Shown here: piece after piece, positions 1 through 6,263 of the stretch
Layout: each line of letters begins with the position of its first letter
How positions within the stretch are numbered: position 1 is the stretch's first letter
Source of the DNA: an uncultured Lacticaseibacillus sp.
Lineage (GTDB): Bacteria > Bacillota > Bacilli > Lactobacillales > Lactobacillaceae
Length of the DNA stretch: 7,561 nt
Direction of reading: 5' to 3'
NCBI GenBank assembly: GCA_934339215.1
Contig: CAKRHU010000071.1
Span: 1 to 7,561, forward strand
The notes under the pieces: generated by a model
What the model saw: the letters and a program-made list of their open reading frames with translations, nothing else
What the model was told of the DNA's origin: nothing
Database searches by the model: none
Translations under genes and position numbers: made by a program

Positions 1-77
1 CGATTTACTACATCCGCACCTTCACTGATGATGCAGATGAAATCGGCGCTAATGCCTGCGAAAGTTGCAGTATCTAA
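1..77 (+). CDS. nrdE: C-terminal end of a probable class Ib ribonucleotide reductase large subunit (partial)
   Basis: Only the last 24 codons are present, read from base 3 to a TAA at 75-77; the gene begins outside the window. The peptide starts IYYIRTFTDDADEI and ends ACESCSI. A YYxR segment followed by an acidic linker and a terminal CxxC is what the flexible tail of the NrdE/NrdA catalytic subunit looks like. In that family the two terminal cysteines shuttle electrons from NrdH or thioredoxin to the active site during reduction of ribonucleotides. The terminator directly after the stop shows this is the last gene of its transcript. The identification rests on a very short peptide; another CxxC-ending protein is possible. 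Another frame stays open to TGA at 79-81, but its composition is less protein-like. Confidence 0.5.
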   Translation, partial: IYYIRTFTDDADEIGANACESCSI

Positions 78-80
78 TTG

Positions 81-130
81 AAAAACCGTTGCACAACGTC
101 GATTCTGACACGTGCAACGGTTTTTGTTTC
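81..130 (+). terminator. Rho-independent terminator after the nrdE-like gene
   Basis: A perfect 14-bp stem, AAAAACCGTTGCAC at 81-94 paired with GTGCAACGGTTTTT at 112-125, encloses a 17-nt loop. The stem ends in a T tract that continues as TTTTTGTTT. The A tract on the left arm means it could also stop transcription arriving from the right. It begins four bases after the upstream stop codon. Confidence 0.9.
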
Positions 131-160
131 AGAAAAGCCTAGATTTTATAACGATTTCGT

Positions 161-198
161 AAAGCTTAAAGGCATCACATTAAACTCGCTTAAGCTTT
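161..198. promoter_or_regulatory. Inverted repeat upstream of the 87-residue gene, possible regulator site
   Basis: AAAGCTTAA at 161-169 is repeated in inverse orientation as TTAAGCTTT at 190-198, a perfect 9-bp match separated by 20 bp. It has no T tract and lies between a terminator and a promoter, so it is more likely a protein-binding site than a terminator. It abuts the weak -35 position of the predicted promoter at 200-228, where an activator would sit. The protein that might bind is unknown. Confidence 0.4.
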
Positions 199-199
199 G

Positions 200-228
200 T
201 AACAACATTTTTGTAGAAGATCTACAAT
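200..228 (+). promoter_or_regulatory. Predicted promoter and overlapping palindrome for the 87-residue gene
   Basis: A good -10 hexamer, TACAAT, lies at 223-228. The best-placed -35 at 17-bp spacing is the poor TAACAA at 200-205. Transcription would start near 235, leaving a leader of about 26 nt. The palindrome TTGTAGAAGATCTACAA at 211-227 (7-bp arms, 3-bp centre) fills the spacer and overlaps the -10, the position expected of a repressor operator. It does not fit the GlnR/TnrA, LexA or NrdR consensus as I know them. The alternative hexamers TTGTAG/TATCAA would start transcription inside the ribosome binding site. Confidence 0.5.
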
Positions 229-260
229 AAGAGTATCAATTCACTTGGAGGTGACCGGGT

Positions 261-524
261 ATGGTCATTACCGCCTTATTCAATCACGGCGCTCGCGAAC
301 GCCGCACCGTTGAACGCATCGTTTTACAAAAACTCGCCAAAAATGGTTATCCAGAAACTGCCCTTTTAATGGAAAATGGCTTGCAAAAAGCTGAAGTCGG
401 CTATCAATTAGACTTTGAAACTTGGGATACCAATGAACATTACCAAGCTGTCGCCACTCGCGACGGTAAACAATGGCGCGTCACCTTACAAATCGGTGAC
501 CAAGCCCCACAACCACTCAATTAA
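261..524 (+). CDS. Small protein of unknown function (87 residues)
   Basis: I do not recognise this protein. The ATG at 261 is preceded by an excellent ribosome binding site, GGAGGTGA at 247-254, six bases upstream, and the gene has its own promoter region and terminator, so it is very likely real. The first half (residues 12-45) is charged and probably helical, with a basic RERRTVER stretch. The second half (about 60-80) reads as a beta hairpin around the RDGKQW turn. There are no cysteines, no signal peptide and no membrane segment, so it should be a soluble cytoplasmic protein. It is transcribed alone: terminators stand on both sides. The nearby palindromes suggest regulated expression. 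No function can be assigned from the sequence. Confidence 0.75.
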   Translation: MVITALFNHGARERRTVERIVLQKLAKNGYPETALLMENGLQKAEVGYQLDFETWDTNEHYQAVATRDGKQWRVTLQIGDQAPQPLN

Positions 525-527
525 AAC

Positions 528-574
528 CACAAACAAACACGCCACCTAGGCATTAGGCGGCGTGTTTGTTTGTG
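528..574 (+). terminator. Terminator, probably bidirectional, between convergent genes
   Basis: A 16-bp perfect stem, CACAAACAAACACGCC at 528-543 with its complement at 559-574, is followed by T-rich sequence. A further CCT/AGG pairing extends the stem inward across one mismatch. It starts three bases after the stop of the plus-strand small gene. It also lies about 50 bp beyond the stop of the minus-strand gene at 621. On the minus strand the stem is followed by GGTTTTAA, so it may serve both genes. Confidence 0.8.
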
Positions 575-620
575 TGTAAGGTATTCATCCGATCAGTTCC
601 GTGACATGGTAGCACATTGA

Positions 621-986
621 TCAGATCTTTTGTTGGACGTCATCGACATCGACGACAAGCATCCGGGTCAACCATGGGAATTGGGCTTTTTTGGCGTCAA
701 AATCGGCACCTGATTCAACAAAGTGCCCACGTCCGGCGACGTGAAAACCAGCCCCTGGCCCCACAGTCCCCTCAACTTCTTTGGAGCCGAAGGTCAACAG
801 CACATGGTTATCGGTGGGAAAATCCGCTTCGATACTGTGCATGCCTGCCGCTGGGATCAACAATTGCTGATCTTTCAGCGTAATGTAAGACATCCACGTA
901 TTCACCACATGCGCCGGGTTGGCGTTGATCGTAATGATCGTGACTGGGCCTTCGTGTTGCAAGACTTCAAGAAACTTAGCGTCCAT
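621..986 (-). CDS. FMN-binding split-barrel protein (pyridoxamine 5'-phosphate oxidase-like family)
   Basis: The 121-residue product closely matches my memory of the small Desulfovibrio FMN-binding protein (122 residues), a one-domain split barrel that binds FMN as a dimer. Shared features in order are FLEVLQHEG near the N-terminus, NTWxSY at 29-34, GMHxxEA at 48-54, LLTFGSKEVEG at 63-73 and GPGAGF at 76-81. The family binds flavin and is thought to act in redox reactions; the substrate is unknown. I chose the ATG at 984-986 because AGGAGG at 999-994 lies 7 nt upstream. The longer reading from 1028 would run back through that site. The ATG two codons earlier (992-990) touches it. The gene is divergent from an AraC-type regulator, which may control it. 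Confidence 0.85.
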   Translation of the reverse strand: MDAKFLEVLQHEGPVTIITINANPAHVVNTWMSYITLKDQQLLIPAAGMHSIEADFPTDNHVLLTFGSKEVEGTVGPGAGFHVAGRGHFVESGADFDAKKAQFPWLTRMLVVDVDDVQQKI

Positions 987-1016
987 AAGCATCCCTCCTA
1001 GGTATCTGACTAACTT

Positions 1017-1098
1017 ATTGTACGTCAATAAAATGTTACCGGATACACGCTAAATTGTCTGTTTTATTATGCGAGTCTGACATTTCCTGGGAAATGTC
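1017..1098. promoter_or_regulatory. Divergent control region with palindrome and direct repeat
   Basis: The 20-bp GACATTTCCTGGGAAATGTC at 1079-1098 has perfect 9-bp arms around a 2-bp centre and is a strong operator candidate. AAATTGTC occurs at 1052-1059 and again at 1126-1133, 74 bp apart. The right copy overlaps the -10 of the regulator gene. The left copy lies just upstream of the promoter region of the minus-strand gene. That promoter has a fair -10 (TACAAT, minus strand, 1022-1017) but a weak -35, as for activator-dependent genes. Spaced direct repeats are usual targets of AraC-family proteins. Binding is inferred, not shown. Confidence 0.45.
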
Positions 1099-1120
1099 CT
1101 GCCCGAGTTCAGCTTTTTTG

Positions 1121-1129
1121 TGCTAAAAT
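1121..1129 (+). promoter_or_regulatory. Extended -10 promoter of the AraC-family gene
   Basis: TGCTAAAAT forms an extended -10 element (TGn followed by TAAAAT at 1124-1129). No good -35 lies 17 bp upstream, which is usual for extended -10 promoters. Transcription would start near 1136, giving a leader of about 29 nt before the ATG at 1165. One AAATTGTC copy overlaps the element, so negative autoregulation is plausible. Confidence 0.5.
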
Positions 1130-1164
1130 TGTCAGATAGACACAATCTCGAGGAGGAGCTTTGC

Positions 1165-2043
1165 ATGTATACGCCAATTTGGAGTGCCACCACAGTCGAA
1201 TTGGACCTCAGTCCGTTAAGTGCCCCGCCTGATCCTGAAGCTGGCGGGACACAATTGGCGATCATTCAATGTCGCCGTGATTGTTTACTGCGGTTAAAGG
1301 GTCGCCCATTAGCTTTAAAAACTGGCGACATCGTTTTGATCCACAACCCGATGCCCGCCCAACTAGAAGCTTACGGCGCCAACCGCCCGCTACAAGTCCG
1401 TTTCTTCATTTTACCAGTGGCGAACACTGTCGGCATCGGCCCTAACGCGATGATCACCAGCTTTTTACAAAGCACGGACACCGCACACATCGTTTTCCGC
1501 CGCATCGCTCATGAATTGACCAACGGCTATTGTGAACAATTGGCGCGCTTGATGTTAATGCAGCCACAAGATGGTTACTTGCGCTATGAAGCTTCCATGG
1601 TCGCCAACTTATTGCTGACAGAATTATCCCGGGCGCGGCTAAATGCGATGATGATCATCGAATCCGACTTCCCAGAAGACAACTTGCGCGGCGCTGACAA
1701 GGCCCATCAAGTCGGCTTGATCCTCAACTACATCATGGCGCATATCGACTCAGTGACCTTGAAGTCCGCCGCAGAATATTTCGGTTATGAGCCGAACTAC
1801 TTCTCTCGGCTTTGCCACGACTTATTCAAAAAGCCATTTTCTGCTGAGTTGCGCTTTATCCGCATGAATCAAGCCAAGAAAATGCTCGCCATGACAGCTC
1901 AATCTGTCGCTGAAATCGGCTTTAGCCTAGGCTACAAGAACCCGGCTAACTTCGATCACACCTTCAAAAAACAATTCGACATCACCCCTAGTGCTTACCG
2001 CCGTCAAGCGCAACTGGCACAAACCGATACTGATGTCCACTAA
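1165..2043 (+). CDS. AraC-family transcriptional regulator
   Basis: The product has 292 residues, the usual length for AraC-type regulators with an N-terminal sensing domain. Residues 1-130 read as a beta-rich cupin-like ligand-binding domain (for example LALKTGDIVLIHNP at 49-62). The C-terminal 100 residues are the DNA-binding domain. The first helix-turn-helix is at about 198-220 (VTLKSAAEYFGYEPNYFSRL). The second is at about 246-278, with the hallmark SVAEIGFSLGYKNPANFDHTF and a closing FDITPSAYRR. The frame is open from 1120, but the ATG at 1165 has AGGAGGAG at 1151-1158 and is the better start; the upstream ATG would overlap the promoter. The inducer is unknown. The likely targets are its own promoter and the divergent flavoprotein gene. 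Confidence 0.9.
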   Translation: MYTPIWSATTVELDLSPLSAPPDPEAGGTQLAIIQCRRDCLLRLKGRPLALKTGDIVLIHNPMPAQLEAYGANRPLQVRFFILPVANTVGIGPNAMITSFLQSTDTAHIVFRRIAHELTNGYCEQLARLMLMQPQDGYLRYEASMVANLLLTELSRARLNAMMIIESDFPEDNLRGADKAHQVGLILNYIMAHIDSVTLKSAAEYFGYEPNYFSRLCHDLFKKPFSAELRFIRMNQAKKMLAMTAQSVAEIGFSLGYKNPANFDHTFKKQFDITPSAYRRQAQLAQTDTDVH

Positions 2044-2050
2044 CCCAAAT

Positions 2051-2082
2051 GAGGCTCAGACAAATTGTCTGGGCCTCGTTTT
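2051..2082 (+). terminator. Rho-independent terminator of the AraC-family gene
   Basis: GAGGCTCAGACA at 2051-2062 pairs with TGTCTGGGCCTC at 2066-2077, a 12-bp stem with one T-G wobble and a 3-nt loop, followed by GTTTTAG. It begins seven bases after the TAA stop. Confidence 0.85.
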
Positions 2083-2348
2083 AGATATTAGGCTTATTTA
2101 TCTGGCTCTAGCACAGAAATTTGGAGATTCCGGCGCCTTGGCGACCCTGCAGAAAAATGGCCAAGTTACTGGTGCTTTTTGAGACAATTGGGTTTCTTCG
2201 CTCAAAAAGCAGGTGGAAGAACATCGGCGTACTTTGCCGCTTACTGGAGCCGGCCGCACGGCACCAACCTCAAATCATCGAAACGAAGCCAGACCACTGA
2301 CGCCAAATGGCAGGTCCAAGACACTTACGATACCAGAAAGCATTTGCA
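2083..2348. other. Region without a convincing gene; possible decayed gene or intergenic repeat
   Basis: This stretch separates two convergent genes. No frame has a credible start with a ribosome binding site. Protein-like stretches appear in different plus-strand frames: one ends QKNGQVTGAF at a TGA (2180-2182), another reads AQKAGGRTSAYFAAYW, and a third from the ATG at 2157 gives about 47 codons starting MAKLLVLFETIGFL. Such mixed signals fit a degraded gene or an interspersed repeat. No terminator with a T tract is visible for the minus-strand gene ending at 2349. The only obvious structure is the inverted repeat at 2173-2211. Confidence 0.4.
2173..2211. repeat. 11-bp perfect inverted repeat
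   Basis: TGCTTTTTGAG at 2173-2183 is repeated inversely as CTCAAAAAGCA at 2201-2211, with a 17-nt loop. The stem is A/T rich at its core and is not followed by a T tract on either strand, so a terminator role is doubtful. It could be a remnant of a mobile element or the structured core of an intergenic repeat. Confidence 0.5.
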
Positions 2349-4214
2349 TTAAGCCATGCGCGGCAAGGCTGGGCGATCGAAGTAGTAGCCTTGGGTATAG
2401 CGGGACTTGATCACATTTTTAGCAAATTCGGCATCTTGGGAATTCTCGACATCGTTGACAATAATATCAACATTGACCGCATCACAGGCTGCTTGCAAGG
2501 CTGCGATTTGGTTTGGACCTTCAGGCGTTGCATACAAGTTGCGTAAATCATTGGCGCGCATTTTCACCCCATCGATCAAAGCCAAGTACGGTTTGAAGGT
2601 TTCAAGATCATTATCTGGTGCAAAGTTCTTCAAGACGATCCTTAAATCGCGCGCATGATAGACTTTTGAAACCTGAGTTAAGGTTTCAAGATCTGGCAAC
2701 AGTGTCAACTCCACAGCTAAAATCGACAACTTCGGCTCCTGCTCACGAAACTCTGCCAAGCGCTGTGGTGTATGGGACGCGACAAATACTTCTGGTAACA
2801 CATTGATCATGATCCTAGGTGCGGCTTGGGCTTTCAAGGCTTCATGCAAAAAGTTCATTTGCACCAAAAGTGGCAACGCGATCACATCTGGAAAGTCCCA
2901 GCGATCATACTCATCCACATACTTGGCTAAAATCAATTCATCATAAACTAAGGCAGTCGGTGTCACTTGTGTATCCACGACATGTTGCGTCAATAAGGTA
3001 CGGATCGACATCACGCGCGAGGTTTGTTCATGTGCTAACGTATGCCCCATGATGGTGATGGCATCGCGGCCGTTATGTTTGCTTTGATACAGATTTTCAT
3101 CTGCACGCGCATAGAGATCGTCAACCGATTCATCAGTCGTCATCATTTTGGCGACCCCGATGGAAACCGTCGCTGGGATCTCAAAGCGGCCAGCAACTAG
3201 CTTAGCGGTGCGCACTGTTTGCCAGATGGCCGTGACGATGATCTCCACTAAGCTGTCTGACACATCTTCAAACAAAATATTGAACTCTTCGCCACCAGCC
3301 CGATAAAGCGAGTGTTTACCGGAATATTTGCTCAACGTGTCTGACATCAACTTAGCGACGCCAGACAACAATTCGTCCCCAGTTAAATGCCCATAGTGAT
3401 CATTGACTTGCTTGAAGTGGTCAATATCGATCACCGCCATGGTCAACTGCTTTTGTTGGGTGCGGGCTGAATCAAAAACCCGCGGCGCCGTGGTTTGATA
3501 TAGTGAAGCCGATAAGGTATCGGTTAAAGTATCATAATGGGCCAGTTGGGCATTGGCTCGGTTGCGTTGATCTTCGACATGACGATTATGCATGAAGATC
3601 CCTGTGGCACAAGCCATCGCCACATACAGGATGAAGCCTTCTAACCGAATCCCCAAGCTCATCTGCACACCCAATGATACTTCCGGTAGCAAGGACCAGA
3701 AAACCACGCCTATGTATGCAAACAATCCGATATGACGCACGGGATTATAACGGATCTCATCGCGATAACGCCAGATCAAGCCGACTGCGATCCCCAATAA
3801 AATCAGCGATACTGTATATTGCCAACGGTCAAAATGGGGCCGATAGTGATCACTCCAAATCACCACTAACCCGATCACCCGAGCCCCAAACTCCCACCAA
3901 GACGCCGAGCGATCTAATAGCGTGAACGTCAGTAGAAATAAGCCAATGTTATAAAACACGATGCTATTGGTATACATGATGGCGCCAGCAAAATGAAAGC
4001 CTAGGCCTAACAGTAAAACCAGCACCAATAAACCGCCACGCAACGCTTTAAATTGCGTGTGGTTATCATGTTCCGTATCAAACACATAATGCCAAGTCCG
4101 CCGATAATAGCTGACAAACCCAACCGCAAGCATCGACACGATCATCAGTTGTAAAAGGAATAACCACGCTGGTAGTGGCGCGGTCACCCCAAAGGTACTT
4201 TTTGGTCCTTCCAT
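2349..4214 (-). CDS. Membrane-bound GGDEF diguanylate cyclase with degenerate EAL domain
   Basis: The product has 621 residues. Residues 14-206 contain about six or seven membrane spans, beginning with a segment that ends GFVSYY. A GGDEF domain follows at about 225-390, with DIDHFKQVND at 263-272, GHLTGD at 275-280, GGEEF at 307-311, VSIGV at 350-354 and a final GRD. All core catalytic motifs are present, so it should make c-di-GMP from two GTP. There is no RxxD inhibition site before GGEEF. Residues about 405-617 resemble an EAL phosphodiesterase. They keep N471, E502, K551 and TQGYYF (607-612), but the metal-binding DDFG is KNFA (529-532) and EGVET is NDVEN, so hydrolysis is unlikely. I chose the ATG at 4214: GGGGGGAG lies just upstream, and the GTG at 4265 falls inside the promoter. 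Confidence 0.9.
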   Translation of the reverse strand: MEGPKSTFGVTAPLPAWLFLLQLMIVSMLAVGFVSYYRRTWHYVFDTEHDNHTQFKALRGGLLVLVLLLGLGFHFAGAIMYTNSIVFYNIGLFLLTFTLLDRSASWWEFGARVIGLVVIWSDHYRPHFDRWQYTVSLILLGIAVGLIWRYRDEIRYNPVRHIGLFAYIGVVFWSLLPEVSLGVQMSLGIRLEGFILYVAMACATGIFMHNRHVEDQRNRANAQLAHYDTLTDTLSASLYQTTAPRVFDSARTQQKQLTMAVIDIDHFKQVNDHYGHLTGDELLSGVAKLMSDTLSKYSGKHSLYRAGGEEFNILFEDVSDSLVEIIVTAIWQTVRTAKLVAGRFEIPATVSIGVAKMMTTDESVDDLYARADENLYQSKHNGRDAITIMGHTLAHEQTSRVMSIRTLLTQHVVDTQVTPTALVYDELILAKYVDEYDRWDFPDVIALPLLVQMNFLHEALKAQAAPRIMINVLPEVFVASHTPQRLAEFREQEPKLSILAVELTLLPDLETLTQVSKVYHARDLRIVLKNFAPDNDLETFKPYLALIDGVKMRANDLRNLYATPEGPNQIAALQAACDAVNVDIIVNDVENSQDAEFAKNVIKSRYTQGYYFDRPALPRMA

Positions 4215-4257
4215 GTGCGCACTCCCCCCAGACTGCGTGCACTGCATATACAAGTCA

Positions 4258-4286
4258 ATTATCACCCATTTTCAACCAAACTACAA
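4258..4286 (-). promoter_or_regulatory. Promoter of the first GGDEF gene
   Basis: On the minus strand, TTGTAG (4286-4281) and GATAAT (4263-4258) are separated by exactly 17 bp, a good sigma-A type promoter. Transcription would start near 4250, about 36 nt before the chosen ATG. This rules out the GTG at 4265 as a start and shows the gene has its own promoter despite the tandem gene upstream. Confidence 0.6.
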
Positions 4287-4384
4287 TGAATTTATCTTTC
4301 CATGGGTTATTTGTAAGCGCCAACATAGTTTAAATTTATTTCGGTTCATATCACTAATCTGCTTTTATTCTTTCAATTAACGCA

Positions 4385-4418
4385 CAAAAACAGGATCGCC
4401 GACATGGCGTCCTGTTTT
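4385..4418 (-). terminator. Rho-independent terminator of the frameshifted GGDEF gene
   Basis: Read on the minus strand, AAAACAGGA then CGCC pairs with GGCG, one bulged A, and TCCTGTTTT, around a 5-nt loop. It is followed by a T run (4390-4386). It starts three bases past the stop codon at 4421. It separates this gene's transcript from the next GGDEF gene downstream. Confidence 0.85.
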
Positions 4419-4420
4419 CA

Positions 4421-6180
4421 TTAAGCATTCAATTGATCACGATTGGTGCGCGCCACGACTTGTGGTAATACTGGTGCGCCAAAGTATTCCCCACTGCCAG
4501 CCACTGCGCCAAGCACGCGGGCCTGCTTGGCTAAGCCTTCTGAATCAACGCGACGCGCACATAGCGGCACGCCTGACCTTTTGGCGGCATCAGCGATCGT
4601 TTGTTGATGACACGTTGAATCTTGTTGCATGTCCACCACTAGCTCTGAAAGAAACGGCAAACAGCCTTGCCAATTACTATCGACGCTTGGATGTAGCCCC
4701 AAGCTGATGTGGTGCTGGGCAAAACGCTCTGCATTGGTGGCTACTAAAGCGACAGATGGGCTTTGCGTCAATACTAACCGCAACTCATCCACTGACTCAG
4801 TGTTATCTAGCCACTTACACAGTTGCGGAAATAATCTGGGATCGGCAAATTGCGTCGCTGAAACCTCAAGTGCAACTTGGCGCAATTGCGTCTTCACGCT
4901 GGCTTCTTTGAGGAAGCGTAACGCTTCTAAAATCGCCATGTGCCATTGATCGGCTCGCTGCCAAACTTGGGCTTGTTCGACCCAATAACGGGCCGCCAAG
5001 CCAGCACGCAACGGCATATGTTCGTCGAAAGTCATTACCGATTGGGTGTATTCCACAAAGAAATGACTGACCGTTAAACGATCATGACGCCAAAGTGTCT
5101 GCCCATTGACCGTCACGGTATCGCGGCCGCGGGCTTTTGAGCGATATAAATCCGCATCACAACGCGCATACAACGCATCAAAATCGGCATCTTCAACACG
5201 TTGATCCGCGATCCCCATGGAAATCGTCACATCAATTTGTTGATCAGCCGCTGATAGTGGCGCTTTGCGCATCGCTTGGCGACAAGCAATCGCCAAGTCT
5301 TCAGCATCATTCAACGTGACTTGTGGCAATAACACCGTAAATTCTTCGCCACCAGTCCGATAAATTCGCGCACCATGTGGTTTCAAAACTGATTCTAAGC
5401 GATGTAGGCAGGCGATCAACACCGCATCCCCACTGGATGACCATAATGATCGTTGATACGCTTGAAATAATCGATATCCAGCATCATCACGATCAATGAT
5501 TGATCGTGCTTGCGGGCATGAGCAAAAGCATGCGTGGCATTTTGACGAAAAAGGCTAAAACTGGCAGCATTCGTCAACGGATCAAAATCGACTTGGTGCG
5601 CTAACTTAGAGTAGCGTTGATCCGCGATCCGCAAGGCTTTCCAATACCAGAAATTCACACTGGAAATGATCAAGTACGTGATGATCAAGCCAATGCGAGT
5701 CGACCAACTGAGTTCTGTCCGCGGTACCCAATAGCCCGTCACTAACGCCAACATCAACAAGGTGTTCCAACTGAAATGCTCGCGCAGCGTGTTGTAGTAC
5801 CGCTGCATGACATAGATCACCAGCACTTGGCCTGCCATGCCGACGCCAAATTGCCACCAAATCAAGGTATTGTGATTTAGCGTCGAAAAACCGATCAATC
5901 CCAGGCCGCGCACCCATAAATGCCTGCGGTCCATATCCGTGCCTAATAATGGGAAGGCCAAAACCAACAGCTGCAAGTTCTCATAAACTTTCATGCGTTG
6001 TGGATCGACCCATTGCGCCAATTGTAGGCCGAAAGCAACGCCTATGATCATCACATCGATGCGCATTCGCGTATAAGGATGGTCGCCATTGAGCAGTTGA
6101 TTATAATACGTGACATAACCCGCCAACGCTAAAACAGATATGACCGTATCAACAAACCACTGCGATAAAATACTCATCAT
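4421..6180 (-). pseudogene. Frameshifted membrane GGDEF protein with degenerate EAL domain
   Basis: Two overlapping reading frames form one gene: 6180-5416 (254 residues, ending at a TGA) and 5422-4421 (333 residues from a GTG that is really an internal valine). Restoring one base gives 586 residues. Residues 11-178 hold about six membrane spans starting with GYVTYY (21-26). The GGDEF domain has DIDYFKRIND at 235-244, GHPVG at 247-251 just before the break, GGEEF at 277-281 and a final GRDTVT. No RxxD I-site is visible. The C-terminal third keeps EAL-fold traces (LEVSATQF at 438-445, then SGEYFGAPVLP), but the DDFG, EGVE and QG residues are lost. The start has an excellent AAGGAGGT at 6192-6185; the adjacent ATG at 6177 is equally possible. 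As written, the first product stops inside the GGDEF domain and cannot be a cyclase. Confidence 0.8.
5428..5431 (-). other. Frameshift site: four-G run where five are expected
   Basis: On the minus strand the sequence reads CCA GTG GGG ATG, whereas the conserved GHPxGD motif requires GTG GGG GAT. One G is missing from the run. The N-terminal frame then ends after Met-Arg-Cys at the TGA at 5418-5416. The intact sister gene at 6264 reads GHPAGD at the same place, which locates the break precisely. It may be a true deletion, slipped-strand variation or a sequencing error. Confidence 0.8.
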
Positions 6181-6263
6181 GGCAACCTCCTTTTCGTTTT
6201 AATTCACTAATTAATACGTTAATATGAGAATATCATTATCCTTCAGGGAAAACGAGGCCAATT
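6181..6263. promoter_or_regulatory. Shared promoter region of two divergent GGDEF genes
   Basis: Only 83 bp separate the two divergent start codons, so both promoters must lie here or reach into the coding regions. The centre (6200-6240) is very A/T rich, with a TTAATACGTTAA element and several -10-like hexamers (TATCAT and TATTAA types). No -35/-10 pair stands out at 17-bp spacing on either strand. Co-regulation of the two genes is likely from the arrangement, but no operator can be assigned. Confidence 0.45.

Noticed and set aside
211..227. GlnR/TnrA-type operator
   Set aside because: The TGT/ACA ends match, but the overall length and inner positions do not fit TGTNAN7TNACA.
617..1001. Plus-strand reading frames opposite the flavoprotein gene, and similar frames opposite the GGDEF genes
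   Set aside because: They have no ribosome binding sites or family resemblance, and lie fully antisense to well-supported genes.
987..1028. Longer start at 1028 for the flavoprotein
   Set aside because: The extra 14 residues are absent from the related family member as I recall it, and they are encoded across the AGGAGG site that serves the ATG at 986.
2173..2211. Terminator for the minus-strand GGDEF gene
   Set aside because: The stem has no G/C-rich base and no T tract after it, and it lies about 140 bp beyond the stop codon.
4215..4265. Longer start (GTG at 4265) for the first GGDEF gene
   Set aside because: It lacks a ribosome binding site and overlaps the -10 of a good promoter; the ATG at 4214 has a purine-rich site upstream.
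5416..5435. Programmed -1 ribosomal frameshifting to join the two halves of the middle GGDEF gene
   Set aside because: The shift direction fits, but A GTG GGG is not a canonical slippery heptamer and I see no clear stimulatory hairpin just downstream. A plain one-base deletion or read error is simpler.
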